Assembly (NCBI GenBank): GCA_030691385.1 | Contig: JAUYEI010000062.1 | Coordinates: forward strand, 1 to 45,005 | Direction of reading: 5' to 3' | Length of the DNA stretch: 45,005 nucleotides | Source: Azonexus sp. | Lineage (GTDB): Bacteria; Pseudomonadota; Gammaproteobacteria; Burkholderiales; Rhodocyclaceae | Shown: positions 36,317 through 45,005 of the stretch, one piece after another | Layout: every line of letters begins with the position of its first letter | Position numbering within the stretch: position 1 is the stretch's first letter | Position numbers and translations under genes: made by a program | The notes under the pieces: generated by a model | What the model saw: the letters and a program-made list of their open reading frames with translations, nothing else | What the model was told of the DNA's origin: nothing | The model's database searches: none

Positions 36317-37686
36317 CAGTGTGTCTCCTCGGAGGGTGTTGCCGCAGCAAGGGCGTCCACTACTCGTTCCATTTTCATAAAGCGCGAGCCCTTGACCAGC
36401 ACGGTGGTTTCCGGACCCAATTCCCTGTCGACCACAGCAATGAGTTTTTCGATGCTGCAGAAATGCCGGGCACCCTCACCAAAGTTGCGCACGGCCTGTT
36501 GCGCGGCGTCGCCGAACGCAAACAGGCGGTCGATGCCCTGACTCTTGGCATAACCGCCGATTTCGTCGTGATACTGACCGCTGGCCTCGCCAATTTCGCC
36601 CATGTCGCCGAGGACCAGCAGCTTGCGGCCGATGGTGGCGGCGAGGACGTCGATGCCGGCGCGCACCGAATCCGGATTGGCGTTGTAGGTATCGTCAAGC
36701 AGTTCGGCCCCCTTGTTGCCGGCGCGGCGCTGCAGGCGCCCCTTGACGCCGCCAAAGGCTTCCAGCCCTGCCGCCACTGCCGCTATCGGGACACCGGCAG
36801 CCAGGCAGGCAGCAGCAGCAGCAACAGCGTTGCTTGCGTTGTGACGGCCGGGAATGCGCAGCGTGATCGCTGCCTGGCCTTCTGCGGCGCTCAGGTCGAT
36901 GGCGATTTCGAGGCCATGCTGATGCACGGCACCGCGCACGTCGGCGGCGTGGTCGATGCCGAAAGTGCGCACGCCATGGGTGCCGGCCATGCCATGCCAG
37001 AAGTCGGCGTAGGCGTCGTCGGCATTGATGACGGCGATGCCGTTCGGCTGCAGGCCAGTGAAGATGCTGCCCTTTTCGCGCGCCACTTCGTCGAGGTCGC
37101 CCATACCTTCGAGGTGGGCGCGCTGGGCATTGGTGACGAGCGCCACGGTCGGCGCGCCAAGCAGGGCCAAATAGGCGATCTCGCCCGGATGGTTCATGCC
37201 CATCTCGATGACGGCGGCGCGGTGCGAGGCGCGCAGGCCGAGCAGCGTCAGCGGCAGGCCGATATCGTTGTTGAGGTTGCCACGCGTGGACAGCACGGCG
37301 GCGCCGAAGGCGGCCTTGAGAATCGAGGCAACCATTTCCTTGGTCGTCGTCTTGCCGTTGGAACCGGTCACGGCGATCACCGGCAGCGTGAACTGGGCGC
37401 GCCAGGCGGCAGCGAAACGGCCAAGGGCGAGCCGGGTGTCATCGACGACGACGGCCGAAACGCTAGCTGGTACCTTGCTTTCATTGGAGACGAGCAGGGC
37501 GACGGCCCCGGCCGCCACGGCCTGATCGAGAAAATCATGGGCGTCGAAACGTTCGCCGCTCAGGGCGATGAATAGTTGGCCTTCGGCGACCGTACGGGTA
37601 TCGGTCGACACGCCGGTGACGTCGACGTCGCGGCCAACCAGACGGCCATTGGTGGCCAGGGCGACCTGTGAGAGCAGCCACTTCAT
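36316..37686 (-). CDS. murF: UDP-MurNAc-tripeptide:D-Ala-D-Ala ligase
   Basis: Adds the D-Ala-D-Ala dipeptide made by Ddl. It has 456 residues. Motifs: [20 protein letters not shown] in the N-terminal domain, [57 protein letters not shown] and [14 protein letters not shown]. The start overlaps the murE stop as ATGA. Confidence 0.97.
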   Translation of the reverse strand: MKWLLSQVALATNGRLVGRDVDVTGVSTDTRTVAEGQLFIALSGERFDAHDFLDQAVAAGAVALLVSNESKVPASVSAVVVDDTRLALGRFAAAWRAQFTLPVIAVTGSNGKTTTKEMVASILKAAFGAAVLSTRGNLNNDIGLPLTLLGLRASHRAAVIEMGMNHPGEIAYLALLGAPTVALVTNAQRAHLEGMGDLDEVAREKGSIFTGLQPNGIAVINADDAYADFWHGMAGTHGVRTFGIDHAADVRGAVHQHGLEIAIDLSAAEGQAAITLRIPGRHNASNAVAAAAACLAAGVPIAAVAAGLEAFGGVKGRLQRRAGNKGAELLDDTYNANPDSVRAGIDVLAATIGRKLLVLGDMGEIGEASGQYHDEIGGYAKSQGIDRLFAFGDAAQQAVRNFGEGARHFCSIEKLIAVVDRELGPETTVLVKGSRFMKMERVVDALAAATPSEETH

Positions 37687-39167
37687 GCCGCTACCTCCTT
37701 CGATTGGGAACGGCGCAAGGCCAGCGCAGCGCTGGCCTGTTCGATATCGGAAAAGTGATGGCGGACGCCGGAAATTTCCTGGTAGGTTTCATGACCCTTG
37801 CCGGCAAGCAGGACGACATCGGCAGCGTCGGCTTCGCGGATGGTGCGCTCGATGGCGACGGCACGGTCGGCCTCAACTTCGGCCTGCTGCATGCCGGCGA
37901 CGATGCCGTCGATGATGGCCTGCGGCTGTTCGCGGCGCGGGTTGTCGCTGGTGACCAGCACGCGGTCGGCCAGACGCTCGGCCACTTCGCCCATTTGCGG
38001 ACGCTTGCCCGGGTCGCGGTCACCGCCGCAGCCGAAGACGACGGACAATTTGCCGCCACGCGAAGTCGCCACCGGGCGCAGCGCAACGAGGGCATTTTCC
38101 AGCGCATCCGGCGTATGGGCATAATCGACGACAATCAGTGGTTCGCCCTGGCCACCGACGCGTTCCATGCGCCCCGGCGGCGGCGTCAGTTCGGACAGGC
38201 GACGTGCCACTTCAGTGGCCTGCACGCCGGCGTCGTGCAACACGGCGGCGATGGCCAGCAGGTTGGCGATGTTGTAGCGGCCGACCAGGCCGGTATCGAC
38301 GGTGGCCCGGCCATTTGGCAGGACCAGGCTGAAGCGCTGGCCGAACGGGGTATCGACCAGATTTTCGGCCCGCACCAGCGCCGGAAAATCACGCCGCTGT
38401 TCGCCGATGGCGTAGCCGAGGATGCGCATCGCTGTCGTCTGGCGCGACATCAGGCGGCCGAACTCATCATCGAGATTGATGATCGCCGTGCGCAGGCGCG
38501 GCCAGTGGAAGAGCTTTTTCTTGGCCGCGGCGTAGGCCTCCATCGTGCCGTGGTAGTCGAGGTGATCGCGCGTCATGTTGGTGAATACGGCGACATCGAC
38601 GCGGGCGCCGTTCATGCGCCCCTCTTCGATGCCGATCGAGCTGGCTTCGAGCGCACAGGCTGCCGCGCCAGCGGCCCGGAACTGCGCCAGATAGCGCATG
38701 AGGGTCGTCGCCTCGGGCGTCGTGAAGCCGGTTTCGGTCAGCGCGTCGGGGAAGCCGGCGCCGAGCGTGCCGATGATGGCGCAGGGTTTCGGGTAGGCAT
38801 GGGCCAGACACTGACTGATCGTCGTCTTGCCGTTGGTGCCGGTGATGGCGATCAGCGACAGGCCTTCGCTCGGGTGACCATAGACGGCGTGGGCCAGGGG
38901 ACCGGCCAGTGGGCGCAAGGCGTCGACCGGCATTCCGACGGTCAACGGGAAATTTTGACCAAAATTGAAATCGCCGCCGGGCTGCCAGAAGACGGCTACG
39001 GCACCACGTTCCAGCGCGTCGGCGATGTAGCGGCGGCCATCGGCCAGATCGCCCGGATAAGCAAGGAAGAGATCGCCCGGCAGCACCTGGCGGCTGTCGT
39101 CGGCGACGCCGGTCGGCACGACGCCCATCGCTTCGAGGCGATCGAGAAGTTGGCGCGGCGTGCTCAC
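37683..39167 (-). CDS. murE: UDP-MurNAc-L-Ala-D-Glu--meso-diaminopimelate ligase
   Basis: Adds the third residue of the stem peptide. The DNPR motif in VTSDNPRREQP marks the meso-diaminopimelate type. The start is a GTG (39165-39167, VSTPRQLLDRLEAMG, 494 residues) overlapping the ftsI stop as GTGA. ADDSRQVLPGDLFLAYPG, AITGTNGKTTISQ, TPEATTLM, EASSIGIEEGRMNG, TNMTRDHLDYHGTMEAY and VDYAHTPDAL are all present. A one-mismatch copy of the GTTGACCGTG motif sits in the N-terminal domain (FPLTVGMP). Confidence 0.97.
   Translation of the reverse strand: MSTPRQLLDRLEAMGVVPTGVADDSRQVLPGDLFLAYPGDLADGRRYIADALERGAVAVFWQPGGDFNFGQNFPLTVGMPVDALRPLAGPLAHAVYGHPSEGLSLIAITGTNGKTTISQCLAHAYPKPCAIIGTLGAGFPDALTETGFTTPEATTLMRYLAQFRAAGAAACALEASSIGIEEGRMNGARVDVAVFTNMTRDHLDYHGTMEAYAAAKKKLFHWPRLRTAIINLDDEFGRLMSRQTTAMRILGYAIGEQRRDFPALVRAENLVDTPFGQRFSLVLPNGRATVDTGLVGRYNIANLLAIAAVLHDAGVQATEVARRLSELTPPPGRMERVGGQGEPLIVVDYAHTPDALENALVALRPVATSRGGKLSVVFGCGGDRDPGKRPQMGEVAERLADRVLVTSDNPRREQPQAIIDGIVAGMQQAEVEADRAVAIERTIREADAADVVLLAGKGHETYQEISGVRHHFSDIEQASAALALRRSQSKEVAA
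38937..38946 (-). repeat. Dispersed motif, copy i (one mismatch, in murE)
   Basis: On the minus strand this is GTTGACCGTC, preceded by AAAATTTCCC and followed by GGAATGCC. It matches copy e in its 5' flank. It encodes FPLTVGMP in a variable part of MurE. Confidence 0.55.
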
Positions 39168-40912
39168 AGCTTGCCCTTTCCGGCACCGGCATCGGCCACC
39201 TGGATCGGCGCATCGGGCGGTACGCCGAGGGTGCGCAAGGCGCCGCCCGTGATCGCCGAGAACACCGGCCCGGCGACATCGCCGCCGTAGTGACCGCCGG
39301 CCGTCGGTTCGTCGATCATCACCGCAACGACCAGGCGCGGATCGCTGATCGGGGCGATGCCGACGAAGGAGGCGATGTATTTGCGGGCATAGACGCCGCC
39401 TTCGATCTTGTAGGCGGTGCCGGTCTTGCCGCCGACGCGATAACCGGCGACGCGTGCTTTCGGCGCCGTACCTTCCGGCCCGGCGGCCATTTCGAGCATG
39501 GCGCGCAATTCGCGCGTCGTTTGCGGCGAGAAGATGCGCGCGCCATGCGGCTGGGCATCGTCGACCTTGAGCAGCGACAGCGGCATCAGTTCGCCATCGC
39601 GGGCAAACACGGTGTAGGCGCGCGCCAGCTGGATCAGGCTGACGGCGATGCCGTGGCCGTAGGACATGGTCGCCTGCTCGATCGGCCGCCAGTTTTTCCA
39701 CGGCCGCAGGCGGCCGTTCACTTCGCCGGGGAAGCCGAGATTCGGCGCCTGGCCGAAACCGAGGCTATCGAACAGTTCCCACATTTCCTTGGGCGAGAAA
39801 CCGAGCGCGATCTTGGCGGTGCCGACGTTCGACGATTTCTGGATAACCTGCGCGACGCTCAGCGCACCATGCGGATGAGCGTCGGAAATGGTCGCGCTGC
39901 CGATCGTCATCCGGCCCGGCGCGCAATCGATCACGGTGTCGAAGCGCAGCTTGCCGCGCTCCAGCGCCAGCGCCGCGATAAACGGCTTCATGACCGAACC
40001 CGGCTCGTAGGTATCGGTGATCGCCCGATTACGCAACTGGGCGCCGGACAGGCGCTCGCGGTTGTTCGGGTTGTAGGTCGGCCAGTTGGCGAGGGCGAGG
40101 ATTTCGCCGTTGCGCGCATCGATGACCACGGCGCCGCCAGCCTTGGCAGCGTGCTTGTCGATCGCGTCCTTGAGCTGACTGAAGGCGAGGTACTGAATCT
40201 TCGAATCGAGCGCCAAGCGGACATCCTTGCCATCCTGCGGCGGCTTGGTCGCGCCGACGTCCTCGACGATATTGCCGCGCCGGTCGCGAATCACGGTGCG
40301 GTTACCCGGACGGCCGAGCAGGCTGTTCTGGAAAGCCAGCTCGACGCCCTCCAGCCCTTTGTCATCTACGCCGGTGAAGCCGACGATGTGGGCGGTCATG
40401 TCGCCGGTCGGGTAAAAGCGGCGATATTCCTTTTCCTGGTGCACACCGGGGAATTTCTGGGCGCCGATGCGATCGGCGGTCTCCGGCGAGACCTGACGCT
40501 TGACGAAGGTGAAGGTCTTTTCCGAGGCGATCTTGCCGTCGAGCTCGCGCACATTCATGTCGAGCATGCCGGCCAGCTGGCGCTTCTGCTCGCCATTCAT
40601 CGTCCGCGCATCGGCGGGAATCGCCCAGATCGTCTTCATTGGCGTCGACACGGCCAGCATGTCGCCATTGCGGTCGACGATCTTGCCGCGCGAGGCGGAG
40701 ATTTCGATGTCCCGCAGATAGCGCGAATCGCCCTTCTGCTGCAGAAAGTCGTTGTTGATCACCTGCAGATAGAAACCGCGCGCCACGAGCGCCAGAAAGG
40801 CGGCCATAAGCAGCAGCCCAACCGTGCGCGAACGCCAGCCCTGCAAAGCCAGTTGCAGCACCGGGCTTTCGGTAAAACGATGACCGCGTTGCGGACGACG
40901 ACGCACGACCAT
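39164..40912 (-). CDS. ftsI: Septal transpeptidase FtsI (PBP3)
   Basis: Class B penicillin-binding protein that cross-links septal peptidoglycan. It has 582 residues. A single N-terminal membrane helix (about residues 31-50, VGLLLMAAFLALVARGFYL) is followed by the pedestal domain opening RDIEISASRGKIVDRNGDMLA, given as RDIEISASRG and KIVDRNGDMLA. The transpeptidase motifs are EPGSVMKP (SxxK), SSN and KTGT. The start overlaps the ftsL stop as TGATG. Confidence 0.97.
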   Translation of the reverse strand: MVVRRRPQRGHRFTESPVLQLALQGWRSRTVGLLLMAAFLALVARGFYLQVINNDFLQQKGDSRYLRDIEISASRGKIVDRNGDMLAVSTPMKTIWAIPADARTMNGEQKRQLAGMLDMNVRELDGKIASEKTFTFVKRQVSPETADRIGAQKFPGVHQEKEYRRFYPTGDMTAHIVGFTGVDDKGLEGVELAFQNSLLGRPGNRTVIRDRRGNIVEDVGATKPPQDGKDVRLALDSKIQYLAFSQLKDAIDKHAAKAGGAVVIDARNGEILALANWPTYNPNNRERLSGAQLRNRAITDTYEPGSVMKPFIAALALERGKLRFDTVIDCAPGRMTIGSATISDAHPHGALSVAQVIQKSSNVGTAKIALGFSPKEMWELFDSLGFGQAPNLGFPGEVNGRLRPWKNWRPIEQATMSYGHGIAVSLIQLARAYTVFARDGELMPLSLLKVDDAQPHGARIFSPQTTRELRAMLEMAAGPEGTAPKARVAGYRVGGKTGTAYKIEGGVYARKYIASFVGIAPISDPRLVVAVMIDEPTAGGHYGGDVAGPVFSAITGGALRTLGVPPDAPIQVADAGAGKGKL

Positions 40913-41169
40913 CAGCGCGCCCCCTTAGGCACGGCCGAGTTCGGCGTCACCATGTGCAGACGCTCGCGGGCGATCTTTTCGATCCGCGGATGATTGGCCC
41001 AGGTCGACATCTCGAGCTGCAACTGACCGTATTCAACGTCGAGCTGGCGCGCCCGCTCCTGCTCCGTCTCGAGCGCCTGAAACAGCTTGCGCGCCCGGTG
41101 CTGCGAGGTGACGACACCCAGCGCGCAAAAGACGACGATCATGAGCAGGATCACATTGAAACGCAGCAT
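40912..41169 (-). CDS. ftsL: Cell division protein FtsL
   Basis: An 85-residue single-pass membrane protein of the FtsQLB complex. The helix is about residues 5-21 (NVILLMIVVFCALGVVT). A coiled coil follows (ARKLFQALETEQERARQLDVEY) given as ARKLFQALETEQERA and RQLDVEYGQLQLEM, then the family ending IEKIARERLHMVTP. Its ATG overlaps the rsmH stop (TAATG). Confidence 0.93.
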   Translation of the reverse strand: MLRFNVILLMIVVFCALGVVTSQHRARKLFQALETEQERARQLDVEYGQLQLEMSTWANHPRIEKIARERLHMVTPNSAVPKGAR

Positions 41170-42095
41170 TACAGCTTCTCGGCCACGCGCATCACGGCAC
41201 TGCGCGCCCGCGGATTGGCACTGATTTCCGCCGCAGAGGGCTTCATCGGCTTGCCAACCAGCCGCAACTTCGGCTTCGGCAATTGATCAGCGCGCAAGGG
41301 CAAACCCTTGGGCAGGTCATCGGCGACCGACTCGTTGCGCATGAAATTCTTGACGATGCGATCCTCCAGCGAGTGAAAACAGATCACGACCAGTCGGCCA
41401 CCCGGCTTCAGCAAGCCGAGCGCCTGCGGTAGGGCTATCTCCAGCTGGCGGAGTTCTTGATTGATATGAATCCGTAGAGCTTGAAAGCTGCGCGTCGCCG
41501 GGTCCTGCCCTGGCTCACGGGTGCGCACGGTCTCGCGTACGAGGGCCGCGAACTGACCTGTTGTGACAATAGGTTGTTCGACCCGAGCAGCCACAACCTT
41601 CTTTGCAATCTGGAAAGCAAACCGTTCTTCGCCATAATTTCTAATGACCTCCGTGATGTCTCTTATCTCGGCCCGCGCCAGCCACTCGGCCGCCGTCTCG
41701 CCCTGCGTCGTATCCATACGCATGTCGAGCGGCGCGTCGTAGCGAAAGCTGAAGCCACGCTCCCCATCGTCGATTTGCGGCGACGACACCCCTACATCAA
41801 ACAAAACCCCATCAACATCACTTACACCAGCCTCGTCCGCCGCCTCGGCCAGTTCGCCAAAAGCGCGGTGCACGAGCAAAAACCGGGAATCATCGATAGC
41901 CGCACCCGCGGCAATTGCCCGCGGGTCACGATCGACCGCCACCAGGCGGCCCTTTTCATTCAGCGCGGAAAGAATCCGGCGGCTATGGCCGCCGCGCCCG
42001 AAGGTGGCGTCAACGTAGATGCCGTCGGCTTTGATCGCCAGCGCATCCACCGCCTCCTCGAGCAGTACCGTCACATGGGCGGCACCGCGGGTCAC
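41169..42095 (-). CDS. rsmH: 16S rRNA m4C1402 methyltransferase
   Basis: N4-methylates C1402 of 16S rRNA (the mraW gene of the dcw cluster). It has 308 residues. Motifs: [62 protein letters not shown], given as [12 protein letters not shown] and [10 protein letters not shown], and [15 protein letters not shown]. The start is a GTG overlapping the mraZ stop. Between about 41455 and 41850 codon use shifts to AT-ending codons (AGA, ATT, AAT, TAT, ACA, GTA), unlike both flanks, although the protein looks normal. This may be a recombined tract. Confidence 0.96.
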   Translation of the reverse strand: MTRGAAHVTVLLEEAVDALAIKADGIYVDATFGRGGHSRRILSALNEKGRLVAVDRDPRAIAAGAAIDDSRFLLVHRAFGELAEAADEAGVSDVDGVLFDVGVSSPQIDDGERGFSFRYDAPLDMRMDTTQGETAAEWLARAEIRDITEVIRNYGEERFAFQIAKKVVAARVEQPIVTTGQFAALVRETVRTREPGQDPATRSFQALRIHINQELRQLEIALPQALGLLKPGGRLVVICFHSLEDRIVKNFMRNESVADDLPKGLPLRADQLPKPKLRLVGKPMKPSAAEISANPRARSAVMRVAEKL

Positions 42096-42538
42096 AGGAC
42101 AAGATCCCCGAAGCCCGGCGGCAAATCTCCGGACAGCGCTTCGGCAGCCAGGTCGTTCTGCTGTTTCCAGCCCGCCTCGCTCCAGATTTCGAAATGCGTC
42201 CCCATGCCGACCAGATAGACGGTCTTTTCGAACTTGGCATATTCACGCAACTCCGGCGCGACCAGGATGCGGCCAGCGGAGTCGAGCTCCTCGGTGCGGG
42301 CATTACCAACCAGCACGCGCTTGATCGAGGCCGAACGCGGATCGAGGCTCGACGCCTTGAGGATCTGCTCGCGGATCGGCTGCCAGGCCGGCGACGGGTA
42401 AAGCAGCAGACAGCGATGCGGATGCGCCGTCAGGACCAGCGCGCCCTCACTGGCGGCGAGCAGGGACTCACGGTGCCTTGCCGGTATGGCAAGCCGTCCC
42501 TTCGCATCCAGATTCAGTGCCGCCGCGCCTTCGAACAT
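42092..42538 (-). CDS. mraZ: Transcriptional regulator MraZ
   Basis: DNA-binding repressor of the dcw cluster, 148 residues from the ATG at 42536-42538 ([24 protein letters not shown]), given as [16 protein letters not shown] and AIPARHRE, the usual MraZ start. Two SpoVT-AbrB-like halves are seen, each with a DxxGR-type signature ([19 protein letters not shown]). A GTG nine codons upstream is possible but lies inside the operator. MraZ proteins bind repeats just upstream of their own gene; such repeats are present here. Confidence 0.95.
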   Translation of the reverse strand: MFEGAAALNLDAKGRLAIPARHRESLLAASEGALVLTAHPHRCLLLYPSPAWQPIREQILKASSLDPRSASIKRVLVGNARTEELDSAGRILVAPELREYAKFEKTVYLVGMGTHFEIWSEAGWKQQNDLAAEALSGDLPPGFGDLVL

Positions 42539-42550
42539 CTCTCGTCTCGC

Positions 42551-42585
42551 TCCCCGTTTACCCACTTTTCAACACGTTTTCCCAC
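42551..42585 (-). promoter_or_regulatory. MraZ operator: 10-bp-spaced repeats
   Basis: On the minus strand GTGGG (42581-42585), GTGTT (42571-42575), GTGGG (42561-42565) and GGGGA (42551-42555) follow one another at an exact 10-bp period, separated by A-rich pentamers such as AAAAC and AAAAG. MraZ of other bacteria binds TGGGN words spaced this way. The first repeat touches the -10 hexamer, so bound MraZ would block transcription of the whole cluster. Confidence 0.8.
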
Positions 42586-42612
42586 TTTAGAACAACAACA
42601 CTGCTCAGTCAA
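42584..42612 (-). promoter_or_regulatory. Sigma-70 promoter of the dcw cluster
   Basis: On the minus strand TTGACT (42607-42612), an exact 17-nt spacer and TAAAGT (42584-42589). Initiation would fall about 35-40 bp before the mraZ ATG, inside the MraZ repeats. This is the best promoter match in the window apart from the rRNA pair. Confidence 0.8.
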
Positions 42613-42800
42613 GCGAGAAATTGGGATTTTTTCTTACGCAACAAGGACTTACGGAAGTTTGCCGAGGTGATTTTTGAGAAAAATTACCCTTAAAAATCAA
42701 TGCAAGAACATTGATACTTAAAGTGACTTGTCAGGAGTTGAGGCAAATCAAAATCATTCCAGGGCCACGCATGCCGACGTGGTAAAAAGTGGAATGTTCA
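42613..42800. other. AT-rich noncoding DNA between mraZ and the GGDEF gene
   Basis: No gene is supported. The stretch is clearly AT-rich. It contains a perfect 7-bp inverted repeat ATCAATG-CAAGAA-CATTGAT at about 42697-42716. This lies about 85 bp upstream of the dcw promoter and could bind a regulator; nothing else was recognised. Confidence 0.4.
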
Positions 42801-42801
42801 A

Positions 42802-42834
42802 GGTGGACGAGCCACCGATCCGGCACGCAGCCGG
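42802..42834 (-). terminator. Possible terminator hairpins of the GGDEF gene
   Basis: Two adjacent 5-bp hairpins lie just past the GGDEF stop: CCGGC/GCCGG (42820-42834) and GGTGG/CCACC (42802-42816). A T-run occurs about 20 nt farther on, too far for a textbook terminator. Confidence 0.35.
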
Positions 42835-42845
42835 TCGCCGCTAAA

Positions 42846-44813
42846 TCAGGCGGAAAAGACGGAAACCTGGTTACGGCCTTCGTGCTTGGCGCGATAAAGC
42901 GCCTGATCAGCGCAGCGGGTCAGGTCGTCCGGCGTCTTGCCGTGCTCGGGATAGGCCGCCACCCCAAGGGAAATGGTGAAGGTGATATGGAAGTTGCCGA
43001 GCGCAACGGACAACTCCTCGATCGCCTGTCGCCAGGCTTCGGCACGCTGGATAGCCGTCTCCAGCGGCATGTTGGGCAGCAGGATAAGGAATTCCTCACC
43101 ACCATATCGACAGGCCACATCTTCCGTCCGGACATCGGCCAGCAAGGTCGTTGCCAGCATGCGCAGCGCCTCATCACCCACCTGATGGCCGTAGGTATCA
43201 TTAACCCGCTTGAAATAGTCGATGTCGAGCATGACCAGCGACAGCGGATTCCCTTCTCGACGCGCCCGGGAAACCTCGCGCTCAAGCGTTTCATCCAGGT
43301 AACGCCGGTTATACAACCCTGTCAGGCTGTCGCGTACGGCCAATTCCTGAAGCGCTACCTGCAATCGGCCAATTTCCTCGATCCGAGCATGGAGTTGCCG
43401 ATTCGTTTCGCGCAACGCCAGTTCTGCCGCCTTGCGCTCGCTGACATTGCGCGTAATGCCGAGGATGGTATGCGCCACACCATCGGCATCCTGCAGATAA
43501 CTCGAAACCACTTCGGTCGAAATGACCTCACCATCCTTGCATATCTGTTCCAGTTCGCTGACCACGACACTTGCCGCCTTGTCGCCGGCCGCCATGCGCC
43601 GCAAACGCTGGTCAATATCCCGGGCCAGCCGTGAAGCCGACTCCGGGGTCAGGCGAGCGTCGATCGACTGGCCGACGACATCCTCGGGCAAATAGCCGCA
43701 CATGTCGGCAATCGAGGGACTGACGTAGGTATAGCGTCGTGACGGGATATCGAGCGTCCAGATGACGTCATGGCTGTTTTCCGCCAGCATGCGATAGCGG
43801 GCCTCGCTCTGCGCCAACTTTCTGGCAATCACCTCCTCCTCGTTTTCTGCCCGTAACAAACGGATCAGGACCAGGGAGAGAGATAGAAAAAGCAGGAGCG
43901 TCGACACAGCAACAACCCACAGCATCTGGCGCCACTCGGCCAGGTAATCGTCGACCGCCAGGCCTCCGGCAACATACAGGGGGTAATCGGCAATGCGCTG
44001 AAATGCGTAAACCCGCTCAAGCCCATCGAGCGTGGCCGGCAAGCGCATCGTGCCGAGTTTCTCTCCGGACTCGATCCGCCGATACAACGGATTGTTCGCC
44101 GGCGCCTGATTTACCTGATCGGGAACGGCTGGCCGCCGGAGAATCTGCCGACCATCATCGGCCCGCCAGATCGCAACAACCCCATTCGAGCCAACGTTGA
44201 TCGTCTCGAAATTCTTCGCCAGAACATCCAGATCGAGCGGCGCTGCCACCAGTCCGAGCAAGCCACCATGGGCATCGCGTACCGGCCGGATAATGAACAG
44301 GAATGAACGCCCGGACAGCTTGTCGGCAATTACTTCAGAAAAATAAAGGCCATTGCCGGATTGCGCCGCTGGCGCATTGAAATAAGCGCGATCAGCAAAC
44401 CCCGGGGACTGCAGCGCGACGCCGGAAGCATAGAGAGGGTTGCCCGCAGCATCCATGACCCAAAAGCCGCTCACTTCCGGAAACTGCCCGGCAAAGAGCC
44501 CCAGTTCATTGACCACGGTTTCACGATAACGCCCGACCGCAGCCGGCTTGAAAACATCCCGTGGCAACGAGGCGGCAAGATGCTCAAGGTTGCCTTGAAG
44601 GCGCCGCATCGTCGCCGCCAGGCGAGCATCGAGCAGAGAGGTAACGCCGAGCGCGTCAGAAGGCGCTTTTCGTTCCGCCTCGCGCCGCCCTTCGTTGAGC
44701 AAAAAGGCCAGCAACAGCGCGACACCCAGCCAGGTGAAAATGAAAAACAGCACCAGCCGAACACGCGCTCCGAACGCACGGCCGATCATTTGTCCGGAGG
44801 AGGATATACCCAT
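42846..44813 (-). CDS. Membrane diguanylate cyclase (Cache-PAS-GGDEF)
   Basis: A 655-residue sensor enzyme that should make cyclic di-GMP. A first membrane helix (about residues 20-40), a periplasmic Cache-type sensor (about 45-285; RAYFNAPAAQSGNGLYFSEV, SFLFIIRPVRDAHGGLLG) and a second helix (about 290-315) are followed by a PAS domain (about 335-460; SEARYRMLAENSHDVIWTLD) and a short coiled coil. The GGDEF domain (about 490-655) reads RDSLTGLYNRRYLDE, LDIDYFKRVNDTYGH and RYGGEEF. The inhibitory site RTED precedes GGEEF by five residues, so product feedback is likely. AAGGAT before the ATG supports the start. The sensed ligand is unknown. Confidence 0.94.
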   Translation of the reverse strand: MGISSSGQMIGRAFGARVRLVLFFIFTWLGVALLLAFLLNEGRREAERKAPSDALGVTSLLDARLAATMRRLQGNLEHLAASLPRDVFKPAAVGRYRETVVNELGLFAGQFPEVSGFWVMDAAGNPLYASGVALQSPGFADRAYFNAPAAQSGNGLYFSEVIADKLSGRSFLFIIRPVRDAHGGLLGLVAAPLDLDVLAKNFETINVGSNGVVAIWRADDGRQILRRPAVPDQVNQAPANNPLYRRIESGEKLGTMRLPATLDGLERVYAFQRIADYPLYVAGGLAVDDYLAEWRQMLWVVAVSTLLLFLSLSLVLIRLLRAENEEEVIARKLAQSEARYRMLAENSHDVIWTLDIPSRRYTYVSPSIADMCGYLPEDVVGQSIDARLTPESASRLARDIDQRLRRMAAGDKAASVVVSELEQICKDGEVISTEVVSSYLQDADGVAHTILGITRNVSERKAAELALRETNRQLHARIEEIGRLQVALQELAVRDSLTGLYNRRYLDETLEREVSRARREGNPLSLVMLDIDYFKRVNDTYGHQVGDEALRMLATTLLADVRTEDVACRYGGEEFLILLPNMPLETAIQRAEAWRQAIEELSVALGNFHITFTISLGVAAYPEHGKTPDDLTRCADQALYRAKHEGRNQVSVFSA

Positions 44814-44824
44814 TCAGGGATCAT

Positions 44825-44867
44825 CCTTGAAGCCTCGGTTGGACGTGGCAGATGGTGTGCCTGGGCG
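44825..44867. mobile_element. MITE-like element, copy 3 (truncated)
   Basis: CCTTGAAGCCTC (44825-44836) is the left terminal repeat with one change. The match to copy 1 runs on for about 43 bp to GGGCG and then stops. It lies 11 bp upstream of the GGDEF start, so it may have altered that gene's leader. Its right flank (GACAGTTAAACCCC) resembles the left flank of copy 2 (GACAGTTTAACCAAACCCC). Confidence 0.6.
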
Positions 44868-45005
44868 CCCGAGTTCGACAGTTAAACCCCAAAAAAGGCC
44901 ATTTTCGAGAAGTTGCCCACGCAGCTATGCGGGTTTCAAGGCGGTTTTTCAAAAAGACGTGTAGTGGCACGTCAGTGGTTTTGATAGCCATATTTGACAA
45001 GCAAT
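44868..45005. other. Right-end noncoding DNA
   Basis: No gene is supported. It presumably contains the GGDEF promoter. A TTGACA word at 44994-44999 points out of the window and cannot be judged. Confidence 0.35.

Noticed and set aside
33861..36350. A single 829-codon frame spanning murD and the antisense-free part of mraY
   Set aside because: Only the last 450 codons are MurD. The upstream part overlaps mraY in another frame and resembles nothing, and MELKGKRV at 35213 is the normal start.
34948..36440. GGTCGACCGTAGC in murD and TGTCGACCACAGC in murF as further copies of the dispersed motif
   Set aside because: They have two or more mismatches in the core; at that level chance matches are expected.
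37683..39701. A 672-codon frame extending murE upstream through ftsI
   Set aside because: The extension overlaps ftsI in another frame. The GTG at 39167 gives a normal-length MurE and the usual 4-nt overlap.
44994..44999. TTGACA as a -35 of a gene to the right
   Set aside because: The window ends before any -10 could be seen.

Overview
The window comes from a GC-rich Gram-negative betaproteobacterium, most likely of the Rhodocyclales (Dechloromonas/Azonexus-like). This rests on the general porin, the rpe-gph-trpE and trpGDC gene sets, a dcw cluster that lacks murB and ends ftsQ-ftsA-ftsZ-lpxC, and the style of the tandem rRNA promoters at base 1. Genus-level placement is inference. No tRNA, rRNA, CRISPR array or intact insertion sequence was found.

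Layout. (1) 1-522: two tandem rRNA-operon promoters firing leftwards out of the window, then a 235-bp element with terminal inverted repeats (MITE-like), then the porin terminator. (2) 523-4722, minus strand: porin, then trpC, trpD and trpG, with a GxxExxY gene flanked by inverted repeats filling the trpD-trpC gap. (3) 4912-10541: accessory block with a TPR/O-GlcNAc-transferase-like protein, a SWIM zinc-finger protein, and a Fic protein whose promoter carries two inverted repeats. (4) 10614-13751, plus strand: polyprenyl-phosphate glycosyltransferase, GT-C glycosyltransferase and PAP2 phosphatase, an envelope-glycolipid cassette. (5) 13836-16907, minus strand: trpE, gph, rpe. Blocks 3 and 4 therefore separate trpE from trpGDC. 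(6) 16948-24919: apaG, a methyltransferase, an AI-2E-family permease, argJ, secA, an M23 peptidase, a dciA-like gene and a small membrane protein. (7) 24926-42538, minus strand: lpxC and the dcw cluster ftsZ, ftsA, ftsQ, ddl, murC, murG, ftsW, murD, mraY, murF, murE, ftsI, ftsL, rsmH, mraZ, read from a clear sigma-70 promoter whose -10 overlaps a 10-bp-periodic MraZ operator. (8) 42846-45005: a Cache-PAS-GGDEF diguanylate cyclase and a truncated MITE copy.

The dcw genes form one peptidoglycan and division assembly line. MurC-F build the UDP-MurNAc-pentapeptide, Ddl supplies D-Ala-D-Ala, MraY and MurG make lipid II, FtsW/FtsI polymerise and cross-link at the septum, and FtsQ/L/A/Z organise the divisome. 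Most junctions are 1-4-nt stop/start overlaps, so they are probably translationally coupled.

The observations most worth following up are: (a) a dispersed motif, GTTGACCGTG with a T-rich 5' flank and a purine-rich 3' flank, present eight times exactly and once with one mismatch, inside genes and between them, which resembles a DNA-uptake-type sequence; (b) the MITE-like element in three copies; (c) the Fic promoter with its inverted repeats; (d) a GxxExxY element inside the trp genes; (e) a 42-codon ORF spliced between ftsW and murG with a duplicated junction.
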